In this document: positions 1-5,065 of the stretch, piece by piece
Numbering within the stretch: position 1 is the stretch's first letter
Layout of the letters: the number at the start of each line of letters is the position of its first letter
Translations under genes and position numbers: made by a program
Notes under the pieces: generated by a model
Seen by the model: the letters and a program-made list of their open reading frames with translations, nothing else
Told to the model about the DNA's origin: nothing
The model's database searches: none
Source of the DNA: Chloroflexales bacterium
GTDB lineage: Bacteria > Chloroflexota > Chloroflexia > Chloroflexales > Chloroflexaceae
NCBI GenBank assembly: GCA_013336035.1
Contig: JAAXUL010000401.1
Coordinates: 1 to 7,253 of the forward strand
Direction: 5' to 3'
Length of the DNA stretch: 7,253 nt

Positions 1-148
1 CGTAATCCCACATGAAGCGGCGCAATTCGTCCCAGTTGTGGGAAATGACGATCTCCTCATCGGGGTCGCTGACACGGCTGGCATCCCACTCGGGACGTTC
101 GGGGGGCTTGATCTCCGGCTGCAGCAGGATGTCAGCAGCGGCGGCCTC
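1..148 (-). pseudogene. nadB: L-aspartate oxidase, C-terminal fragment (5'-truncated)
   Basis: Reading the minus strand from 148 to the left edge gives 49 uninterrupted codons containing PEWDASRVSDPDEEIVISHN followed by WDELRRFMWDY. This matches the start of the helical C-terminal domain of L-aspartate oxidase; from memory E. coli NadB has WDESRVENPDERVVIQHN then WHELRLFMWDYVGIVRT. NadB is the flavoenzyme that oxidises L-aspartate to iminoaspartate, the first step of de novo NAD synthesis. The preceding residues (EAAAADILLQPE) fit the segment just before this domain. Directly upstream is an in-frame TAA at 149-151. None of the three minus-strand frames between 151 and the next gene shows the expected FAD-domain sequence (GVHGANRLASNSLLEGLVFG-like). 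About 380 N-terminal residues are therefore missing, and no start codon or ribosome site is visible. The rest of the C-terminus lies off the left edge. The family call is strong. That it is a dead remnant is inference; an assembly break is the alternative. Confidence 0.75.
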
Positions 149-311
149 TTACGGTTGCCCGGGCCGCCCACGAAGCGCCCGACCGCGCCGGCGTTGGCGC
201 CACGGCTCGGCTTCCGCGTCGCGCTGGGCGCGCGGGCCTCAAGCGCCGGCGTCGTGGGGATATCCAGCCGCGCGCATCTCAGCGAGAGCTGATGATGCCC
301 AAGCCTCACCG
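149..311. other. non-coding stretch between nadB fragment and nucleotidyltransferase gene
   Basis: I see no gene here. The minus-strand frame that encodes the nadB fragment continues as Arg/Gly/Pro-rich sequence broken by stops, which is typical of non-coding high-GC DNA. The plus-strand open frames crossing it are low-complexity Arg/Pro/Ser translations. The sequence change at about 149-155 marks where recognisable nadB homology ends. Confidence 0.4.
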
Positions 312-1100
312 TCACACCAGCTCCTCCCAGCGCACCGGCGGGCGCAGCAGGCTCTCGGCTGTCGCCCCCGCCGCCCAGAGGCCGCCGAGGGGCGCCGTGG
401 CGTGGGCCGCCGCCCGCTCGTACAGGGCGGCCTTCTCCGCGCGCCGCGTCTCGGCGACAACCTGGCGGTAGAGCGCGAGGTAGCCGGGGTCGTCGGCCAG
501 CAGAGCGCGCACGGCGTCCTTGTCGCCTGACCAGACGCGCCCGCGGATGGTGAAGTAGCTGAACCAGAGGTCCATGTGGCCGTAGACCGCCATGCGGATG
601 TCGGCGACCTCGAGGTACAGCGGGTCATCGGAGGTGAGCAGGCGCCGGATCACAGCCAGGTTGTAGTTGGTGGCGAACCAGGCGCCGTAGGCCGCCTCGT
701 CGCCGACCGGTGCGACGAGGGGCCGCGCGCGGGCGGCGGCCTGGGCTGTCTGTGCCCGCCCGCCCTGGTCGACGACGATCACCCCGCGCTCAACCCAGCG
801 CAGGGCCGGCGCCAGCGCGTGGTCGTGGGGCACGGGCGCCGCCAGCGCCGCGATCTCATCGAGCGCCCGCGCGGACAGGAAGATCACGTCGGCGAAGCGC
901 CCGCCGATGGCCGTGGCGGCGACGTACCACAGGGGCTCGAGGTCCGCGAGCACCACCACGATGTCGTAGTCGCTGGCGGCGGTGAAGCTGCTGGCCGCGA
1001 GGGAGCCGACCACGAGCACGGCCACGACGCGGTCGTGCCGGGCCAGCCGGTCAACGGTCGCCTGGAGGGGCTCGGGGAGGGCCTGGGTATCAGGGGGCAT
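312..1100 (-). CDS. nucleotidyltransferase-fold domain protein
   Basis: This 262-residue cytoplasmic protein has a polymerase-beta-type nucleotidyltransferase domain at its N-terminus. Residues 31-50 read VGSLAASSFTAASDYDIVVV, the family signature hG[S]-x(9-13)-D-x-D-h: Gly32-Ser33 would contact the nucleotide phosphates and Asp44/Asp46 would bind Mg2+. A third carboxylate is plausibly Asp71 in GRFADVIF. The remaining ~190 residues are mainly helical and Ala-rich (for example NYNLAVIRRLLTSDDPLYLE) and resemble the helical C-terminal part of stand-alone nucleotidyltransferase proteins, including aminoglycoside-modifying and MNT-type families. The substrate cannot be predicted. The start at 1100 is preferred over an upstream in-frame ATG at 1148 because AGGAG (plus-strand 1108-1112) lies 7 bases upstream, and the extra N-terminus (MLGVYWPWYEHSRRSK) looks non-native. 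No HEPN partner gene sits beside it, so a HEPN/MNT toxin-antitoxin role is not supported. It is monocistronic here, with the nadB fragment downstream on the same strand. Confidence 0.85.
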   Translation of the reverse strand: MPPDTQALPEPLQATVDRLARHDRVVAVLVVGSLAASSFTAASDYDIVVVLADLEPLWYVAATAIGGRFADVIFLSARALDEIAALAAPVPHDHALAPALRWVERGVIVVDQGGRAQTAQAAARARPLVAPVGDEAAYGAWFATNYNLAVIRRLLTSDDPLYLEVADIRMAVYGHMDLWFSYFTIRGRVWSGDKDAVRALLADDPGYLALYRQVVAETRRAEKAALYERAAAHATAPLGGLWAAGATAESLLRPPVRWEELV

Positions 1101-1341
1101 CTTGCTTCTCCTGCTGTGCTCATACCAGGGCCAGTATACGCCGAGCAACCGCGCGGCGTGCAGACGCCAATAATCCCGAACCCTGTTGCTGCCTCCCGTA
1201 ATAGCTCCGTAGTACGGTAGCAGTGGGCGTTCTCCCTAACGCTCGTCACCATTCACGGTCCTGGTATCTAGCCGGAACACCCCAACCGTCGCTGCCCTCA
1301 AAGCAACGCAGCAGCTTTTGCCGTCATCGTAGGAGCATGAC
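1101..1341. promoter_or_regulatory. divergent intergenic region, candidate promoters/operator
   Basis: These 241 bases separate the leftward nucleotidyltransferase gene from the rightward coiled-coil gene, so promoters for both should lie here. No clear -35/-10 pair stands out on either strand. The one ordered element is CCGTA at 1196-1200 followed by the near-palindrome CCGTA-G-TACGG at 1207-1217. This arrangement of half-sites could be an operator, but that is a guess from symmetry alone. Confidence 0.3.
1331..1335 (+). promoter_or_regulatory. ribosome binding site (AGGAG) deciding the start at 1342
   Basis: AGGAG sits 6 bases before ATG 1342. A competing ATG at 1337 is only one base from the AGGAG and opens a frame rich in Arg, Ser and Pro that does not look like protein, so 1342 is chosen. 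Confidence 0.65.
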
Positions 1342-1776
1342 ATGGCAGATCGATCGCAAACAACTCTCACGCGCGAGGAGCAGGCCGCCCGCGAGGCCGA
1401 GTTCAAAGCCCAGCTTGAGGCAGCCCTGGCGGCGGAGCAGGCCGCCGGCGCCACCACTTCGGCCGAGCAGGCGGCCAGGGTCGAGCGGGCTCAGCAGGAT
1501 CTTGAGGCGATCAACCGCCGGATCGATGCCGTCAAAGCGGAGATCAACCAGTACCGGCGCGAGATCAAGGCCGAGCAGCAGCGCTACGAGAGGCTGCCAC
1601 TCGCCCAGCGGGTTAGCCTGCTGCCCCAGCTCGAGAAGTCCACGAAGCAGCGGCTGGAGAGAATCGCCAACCTGGAGGCGAAGAGCACCGCCCTTCACGC
1701 CGACCAGTGGCAGGCCGTCCAGGGGGTGGAGGTCGCCAGGTTTCACCTGGAAGTTCTCCGGCAGGCAGGGCGCTAA
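1342..1776 (+). CDS. small coiled-coil protein, function unknown
   Basis: This is a 144-residue, highly charged protein rich in Ala, Glu, Gln, Arg and Leu, with no cysteine, no signal peptide and no membrane segment, so it is probably cytoplasmic. An Ala/Glu-rich helix (residues 9-36, AEFKAQLEAALAAEQ) leads through a short break (GATTS) into a long heptad-patterned helix at about 41-83 (QQDLEAINRRIDAVKAEINQ). After a short hydrophobic interruption (LPLAQRVSLLPQLEK, about 85-99) a second coiled segment runs to about 118. This suggests an elongated helical hairpin or an oligomerising scaffold. I do not recognise the family, and coiled-coil composition alone does not indicate a role. It is the only intact-looking gene read on the plus strand and stands alone, divergent from the nucleotidyltransferase gene and convergent with the next leftward gene. 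The start is supported by a well-spaced AGGAG. Confidence 0.75.
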   Translation: MADRSQTTLTREEQAAREAEFKAQLEAALAAEQAAGATTSAEQAARVERAQQDLEAINRRIDAVKAEINQYRREIKAEQQRYERLPLAQRVSLLPQLEKSTKQRLERIANLEAKSTALHADQWQAVQGVEVARFHLEVLRQAGR

Positions 1777-1873
1777 GCCAGCCGTCGCGGATCAGTGCGG
1801 TGATAGTCACGGGGAGCTCGGCGGCGCGGTCGATGCGGTTGGGAGTGACACCGCAGACGGCGACGCGAGGCAT
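1777..1873 (-). pseudogene. possible 5' fragment of an unidentified gene
   Basis: Reading leftward from ATG 1873 gives 32 codons with a protein-like sequence (MPRVAVCGVTPNRIDRAAEL then PVTITALIRDGW) and third codon positions that are nearly all G or C. The frame then runs antisense into the coiled-coil gene, where it turns into Pro/Arg/Gly-rich sequence. If real, only the first ~33 residues survive, so this would be a gene start cut off near 1777. I cannot name a family. Only a weak purine stretch precedes the ATG. A spurious open frame remains possible in DNA of this GC content. Confidence 0.3.
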
Positions 1874-1950
1874 GTGGGAGAAACCCTACAGATAGCCCCC
1901 GCTGGCCCGCGACGCCCGCGCGGCCCTGTGCCGCTCCACGACGCATCGCC

Positions 1951-2517
1951 CTATGGCCCAGGAAGAGGCGTGACGTCGCTAATCTGCCAGGAGTAGCTGT
2001 TCAGCTCGACATCCAGCGGGGGCGTAAGGACCAGGCTGATCGGGAACGGCCAGGGGTACGGCTCGACCCGCAGCTGGGCGGTCCGCGGGTAGCTCAGCCG
2101 CGGGTCGTACGCGACCTCGACCGTAGTGCGCACCGCCGGCCCATCGAGCGCATCGGCGGCCCGGATCATCGTCGCGACCGCGTCGAACATCGCCGGCACG
2201 GTCGGGTCGGGCGGCGGGCTAAGGCCCACCGAGCAGCTGGCCATATCCACAGCGGTAGGCTGGCCATCGCGCACCTCGGCGGCCCGGCGGCAGCGCAGGG
2301 GCCCATTGGTGGTCTCGACGACGATCCGGTAGTCGGCGATGGCGAGGGCGTCCCAGCGCTCCCGGGCGCGCCGCAGCTCGCGCGTGGCCTGCGTGTGGCC
2401 CTGGGGGGCCATCAGCCAGAGCGTCAGGGCACAGCTCAGCAGCAGCACCGCGCCGGCCAGCAGGGCGGGCATCCCTGCGCGCCCCGACAATGATCGCTGG
2501 ATACGAGGGCTGGGCAT
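1951..2517 (-). CDS. membrane-anchored protein resembling DUF6174
   Basis: This is a 188-residue protein. Residues 17-37 (MPALLAGAVLLLSCALTLWL region) form one hydrophobic segment after a basic N-terminus (RIQRSLSGR), so it is a signal anchor or uncleaved signal peptide placing the rest outside the membrane. The exterior part starts with ARERWDALAIADYRIVVE (51-68), has Cys76 and Cys95 that could pair, and ends with a Tyr/Pro-rich segment (AYDPRLSYPRTAQLRVEPYP). The order W-x-x-L-x-I-x-D-Y, then a Cys, a V-R-D-G turn and a late YDP...YP motif is what I associate with DUF6174, a family of small exported proteins of unknown function; I could not confirm this by search. The start at 2517 has AGGAG (plus-strand 2526-2530) 8 bases upstream. 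The frame stays open to an ATG at 2649, but that extension is Pro/Arg/Ala-rich and lies opposite a better coding frame. No operon partner is evident. Confidence 0.75.
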   Translation of the reverse strand: MPSPRIQRSLSGRAGMPALLAGAVLLLSCALTLWLMAPQGHTQATRELRRARERWDALAIADYRIVVETTNGPLRCRRAAEVRDGQPTAVDMASCSVGLSPPPDPTVPAMFDAVATMIRAADALDGPAVRTTVEVAYDPRLSYPRTAQLRVEPYPWPFPISLVLTPPLDVELNSYSWQISDVTPLPGP

Positions 2518-2651
2518 GCGTAAGGCTCCTGCTGGCGCTTGCCGCCGTGGCGCAGCCCACGGCGGGCGCGGTGCTCGACAAGGTGCCGCCGCTGCTGACC
2601 CTGGTGCTGGGCTACTTCTTCGGCCAGGAGGTGCGCCGGGTGCGATCATAG
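2490..2651 (+). CDS. short membrane-protein open frame, possibly a truncated gene end
   Basis: This frame encodes 53 residues ending in TAG at 2649-2651. From about codon 13 the sequence is strongly protein-like: LLLALAAVAQPTAGAVLDKV followed by PPLLTLVLGYFFGQEVRRVR. Almost every third codon position there is G or C. It has two hydrophobic stretches (about residues 11-20 and 33-42) and a basic tail, as expected of a tiny inner-membrane protein or the final helices of a larger one. No ribosome site precedes ATG 2490, and the first ~12 codons overlap the start of the divergent DUF6174-like gene. Either translation begins at an internal GTG (2547) or this is the 3' remnant of a gene whose beginning was replaced. 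The 'LLTLVLGYFFGQ' type of ending recalls small predicted membrane proteins, but I cannot name it. Confidence 0.45.
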   Translation: MIAGYEGWACVRLLLALAAVAQPTAGAVLDKVPPLLTLVLGYFFGQEVRRVRS

Positions 2652-2724
2652 TGCCCTGGCGCGTGAAGGCTCGCCTGCCGGTCGATGGCGCCGGGGGTGG
2701 CCCCTTCTGTAGCGAGCAACGCGA

Positions 2725-3765
2725 TTAGTCGCGCCAGTAGCTGATCAGCTGCCCCTGAGCGTTGTAGAGGGCGCCGTCATCCTGCTCGCTGTTGTTCCAG
2801 ATATACCCATCTGGGCCAGGGTACGTATGCGACTGTCCCGGGCTCAGCGTGCCGCTGATCGGGTGGCGCTGGTGGCCCCTAATGCTGCACATAGTCCAGC
2901 CGTCGAGGCTGACCGGGTTAGGGCTGACATTCTGGAGAGTCACCGTCTCGGCGTCCTTGTTGATGGCGACAATGTCCACCGGGTAGTCAGGCGCCGCGTC
3001 GGCGTTGGGGTCGGCCTGGCAGTCGTTGTAGCTGGGCGCCGGCGGCTGTGGGGCGGGGGCCATTGTCGGCGCGGGGGCCGGAGCAGCTGTCGGCGCGGGA
3101 GCAGCCGGTGGGGCCGGGGCTGTTGTCGGCGCGGCGGGCTGGCCGGTCGGCGCAGGGGATGGGACGCCCGCTGGAGCGAGCCGGCGCCCCAGGTGGCTGA
3201 TCAGCACGCGCCGGCCCGGCGGGAGGTCCGGCCAGTACTCAAAGCGGGCCTTCTCGAAGTACTGCACGGCGTGCCACTCGCCGTCATCAAGGACTTCCTG
3301 GACCTCCTCGCTGATCGGGTACCCGAAGATACGCTCGGCGCCGCGGGTCTCCCAGACCTCCTTGAAGCCGTACTTGATCACGTGCTGGGTCTGGGCGATG
3401 TAGCGCCGGTCAGCCGTCTCAGTGATCGGCGGCGACTTGGGAAAGTTACGGTCCCGGGTCGACTCGACCCCCAGGTTGCCCAGCTCGACCCGGGGCTGAC
3501 TGCCGCCCTCGGCTAGCTCGAAGCGGGCGCGCTCGAACCACTGCATCAGGCGCCCGTCGGCCGCGGTGAGCTCCTCGCTGATCGGGTACCCGAAGGTTTC
3601 GACGGCGCCGTTGGCCTCCCAGAACACGCGAAACGCCCCGCCTAGGGCGTGGCCCGTCTCAGGGAAGAGGCGCACGTCGCTCTGGGCGTGGGCCGCGGGC
3701 AGGGCCGCGAGCAGCACCGCCAGGGCGATGACCGCGCCGATAATGACCAGGCTGCGCTTCTGCAC
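2725..3765 (-). CDS. secreted protein with FGYP repeats and a lamin-tail-like domain
   Basis: This is a 346-residue exported protein. Residues 1-28 form a Sec signal peptide (basic MQKR, hydrophobic core, cleavage likely after AHA28). Two degenerate ~65-80-residue repeats follow. Unit 1 (about 34-100) has FPETGHALGGAFRVFWEANG, FGYPISEE, then WFERARFE and LGNLG. Unit 2 (about 117-196) has QTQHVIKYGFKEVWETRG, FGYPISEE, then QYFEKARFE and HLGRRL. The repeat type is familiar from Chloroflexota exoproteins; its ligand is unknown. A Pro/Ala/Thr linker spans about 197-246. The C-terminal ~100 residues (VDIVAINKDAETVTLQNVSP, LDGWTMCSI, GTLSPGQSHTY, WNNSEQDDGALYNAQGQLIS) fit the lamin-tail (LTD) immunoglobulin-like fold; Cys249 and Cys293 could form a disulfide. 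The start codon is GTG at 3765, chosen for AAAGGGG (plus-strand 3772-3778) six bases upstream and for the signal peptide. It stands alone between non-coding stretches. Confidence 0.88.
   Translation of the reverse strand: MQKRSLVIIGAVIALAVLLAALPAAHAQSDVRLFPETGHALGGAFRVFWEANGAVETFGYPISEELTAADGRLMQWFERARFELAEGGSQPRVELGNLGVESTRDRNFPKSPPITETADRRYIAQTQHVIKYGFKEVWETRGAERIFGYPISEEVQEVLDDGEWHAVQYFEKARFEYWPDLPPGRRVLISHLGRRLAPAGVPSPAPTGQPAAPTTAPAPPAAPAPTAAPAPAPTMAPAPQPPAPSYNDCQADPNADAAPDYPVDIVAINKDAETVTLQNVSPNPVSLDGWTMCSIRGHQRHPISGTLSPGQSHTYPGPDGYIWNNSEQDDGALYNAQGQLISYWRD
3027..3175 (-). repeat. Pro/Ala/Thr-rich linker, imperfect tandem repeats
   Basis: Inside the FGYP/LTD gene, residues ~197-246 are short Pro-Ala-Thr units (TAPAPPAAPAPTAAPAPAPT). 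In the DNA the block TGTCGGCGCGGG and close variants recur within 3060-3145. This is a flexible spacer between the repeat module and the lamin-tail module, and a site where slippage could change its length. Confidence 0.7.
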
Positions 3766-4151
3766 GGCAAGCCCCTTTCTGCGATGAGTGTGTGACGCTA
3801 AGCCCCGTGGCGATATTTCCGTATGTGTTCGTTAGTAGCGGTGGGAGCGCGGGGCGTTGCCCGCAATGCGGACTTACTCGCCTGCGGGTGTCGAAGACGA
3901 TTGCTGTCAGAGCTTAAATTAGATAGGCTGCTCTGATTTCGGATCGACATGAGGCATCGTACGGCCTTCGTATGTCGATAGTATTACCAGGTCGTGGCGG
4001 CTGACCCCAGCACAGCCTACATTGTCGGGTAGGCGCTCAGGTCGAGGATGGGTGCCCCGCTTCACCATCGATCCGCCGTGCTGGGGGCGGTAATAGCGCG
4101 CCTCTGCCATGGCAAGGCAGGGGGGCCAGCCTTGCAGCAGCGACAGTAGCA
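3766..4151. other. gene-poor gap with one long inverted repeat
   Basis: No convincing gene lies here. The stretch is less GC-rich than its surroundings (for example TTAAATTAGATAG at 3914-3926). It must contain the promoter of the leftward FGYP/LTD gene, but no clear -35/-10 pair could be assigned. A leftward open frame (ATG at 4152 or 4068, stop at 3919) has poor third-position GC and no recognisable protein, so it is not called. The notable element is a perfect 8-base inverted repeat at 3943-3979. Confidence 0.4.
3943..3979. repeat. 8-base perfect inverted repeat with 21-base spacer
   Basis: ATCGACAT (3943-3950) is mirrored by ATGTCGAT (3972-3979). The spacer contains CGTACG (3958-3963), and TACG/CGTA at 3960-3963 and 3969-3972 offers an alternative smaller hairpin. 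It could be an RNA hairpin or a protein-binding site upstream of the FGYP/LTD gene, about 180 bases from its start. No T-run follows it on either strand, so it is not a standard terminator. Confidence 0.35.
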
Positions 4152-4220
4152 CCTGCTAGCCCGGCGCTGCCCGAAGATGCCGACGCGCGAGCCGCCGAGG
4201 AGGCAGGCGATCACCGTGCA
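4130..4220 (-). pseudogene. decayed 3' end of a paralogue of the two-repeat secreted protein
   Basis: On the minus strand 4199-4155 aligns without gaps to 5140-5096, the 3' end of the intact two-repeat gene, with 40 of 45 bases identical by hand count. Translation gives TVIACLLGGSRVGIFGQRRA against ATIAGAYSLGGSRAGIFELRRA in the intact gene, with a two-residue deletion just before LGGSR. After RRAS the frame slips by one: the shifted frame reads VLLSLLQG where the intact protein has LYLPMLGR, and a TAG appears just before it. The remnant lies directly after, and slightly overlaps, the end of the alpha/beta hydrolase gene, whose TGA (4211-4213) falls inside it. It is the leftover of a second copy, most of which was lost or replaced. 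Confidence 0.7.
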
Positions 4221-5023
4221 ACCTCTCCAGCGCCCATCCACTTCGCCGCGGTGCGCTCGATCATGTCGGCGGCCAGAGGCCAGGCTGGGTCGAGCATCAG
4301 GTCGTGGGCCGCGCCGGGGATGATCGCCAGCTCGGCCCCGTAGGCCGCGGCGAGGGCCCGCTGCTCGGCCAGGGTGAAGACCGCGTCGTGCTCGGCGGCT
4401 ACCACAAGCATCGGCGTCTGGCCAGGGCGCGGCTGCGGCAGGCACAGCACGCTCTGAAGGGCGACGCGCAGCGACTCGGGGCCGAGCCGGGCCGCGTAGG
4501 GGACGACCTCGGCCTCTGGCATCACACGTCCAAAGAACGCCGCGCGGGCCAGGGCCGGCGTGCCGACCAGGTGGCGCGTGTTCAGGGTCAGGGTCGTCTT
4601 CAGCGCGGCGCCGGGGTGGTGGCCCATCCACCGGGCGAGGAAGCGCAGCGCCCCGGTGTGTGGGATCGCGCAGAGCAATACGACGCCGGGCAGCTGTCGA
4701 CGCATGAGGAGGTGCTGGAGCAGGAAGCCGCCCAGGCTGTGGGCGACCACGATCGGGGCCGGCTCAATCTGGGCCAGGGCGGTCTCGATGTCGCGCAGAT
4801 AGTCGTCAAGGGCGCAGAAGTTCAGCGACCCCGGGTGGTCGCTGGCGCCGTGGCCGCGCAGGCTGATCGCGTGGGCCTCGAAGCCGCGGCGGGCGAAGTC
4901 GCGCAGGGCCGGCGCCCAACACCAGGCCCCGTGCCAGGCGCCGTGGACGAGCAGCAGGGGCCGCGGGTAGCGCCGCGTCGATGGGGTGGCGCAGCGGTGT
5001 TCGAGCAGGCGTCGGCGTGCCAT
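4211..5023 (-). CDS. alpha/beta-hydrolase fold enzyme
   Basis: This is a 270-residue soluble serine hydrolase with no signal peptide. The oxyanion-loop motif LLLVHGAWHGAWCW (23-36) is followed by SLRGHGASDHPG (54-65). The nucleophile elbow VVAHSLGG places the catalytic serine at Ser96. The acid is Asp213 in VVAAEHDAVF and the base His240 in PGAAHDLML, so the triad is complete. The HGAWHGAW start is typical of the esterase/lipase group that includes small ester hydrolases and lactonase-like proteins; a cap region lies between about 120 and 195. The natural substrate cannot be inferred. The ATG at 5023 has AAAGGAG (plus-strand 5028-5034) four bases upstream. It begins 42 bases after the two-repeat secreted protein gene on the same strand, so the two are probably cotranscribed. 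The last residues (GAGEVAR) and the TGA lie in or next to a decayed copy of that neighbour's 3' end, so the original C-terminus may have been altered. Confidence 0.9.
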   Translation of the reverse strand: MARRRLLEHRCATPSTRRYPRPLLLVHGAWHGAWCWAPALRDFARRGFEAHAISLRGHGASDHPGSLNFCALDDYLRDIETALAQIEPAPIVVAHSLGGFLLQHLLMRRQLPGVVLLCAIPHTGALRFLARWMGHHPGAALKTTLTLNTRHLVGTPALARAAFFGRVMPEAEVVPYAARLGPESLRVALQSVLCLPQPRPGQTPMLVVAAEHDAVFTLAEQRALAAAYGAELAIIPGAAHDLMLDPAWPLAADMIERTAAKWMGAGEVAR

Positions 5024-5065
5024 AGGGCTCCTTTGAGGATGAGGGCTACCGCGTTTTAGCCGGGG

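Noticed and set aside
12..530. Plus-strand open frames at 12-530 and 38-292
   Set aside because: They run antisense to the nadB fragment and the nucleotidyltransferase gene, and their translations are Arg/Ser/Pro-rich with no family resemblance.
312..1100. MNT antitoxin of a HEPN/MNT toxin-antitoxin pair
   Set aside because: The nucleotidyltransferase motif fits, but no HEPN-type gene lies next to it and the protein is longer than usual MNT antitoxins.
576..1220. Long plus-strand open frame opposite the nucleotidyltransferase gene
   Set aside because: His/Gly/Asp-rich translation typical of the antisense of a high-GC gene; the minus strand has a clear catalytic motif and ribosome site.
1223..1996. 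257-codon plus-strand open frame over the coiled-coil gene
   Set aside because: Low-complexity Arg/Pro/Ser translation; the coiled-coil frame has heptads, a well-placed AGGAG and better composition.
2690..2724. GC-rich hairpin (GGGG/CCCC) after the FGYP/LTD gene as a terminator
   Set aside because: The stem is only 4-5 bases and no T-run follows on the minus strand.
3919..4152. 77-codon leftward open frame in the long gap
   Set aside because: Third positions are not GC-biased as in the real genes here, no ribosome site is visible, and its first codons are the frameshifted gene remnant.
4304..5059. 251-codon plus-strand open frame opposite the hydrolase
   Set aside because: The minus strand carries a complete Ser-Asp-His triad with correct motifs; this is its antisense.
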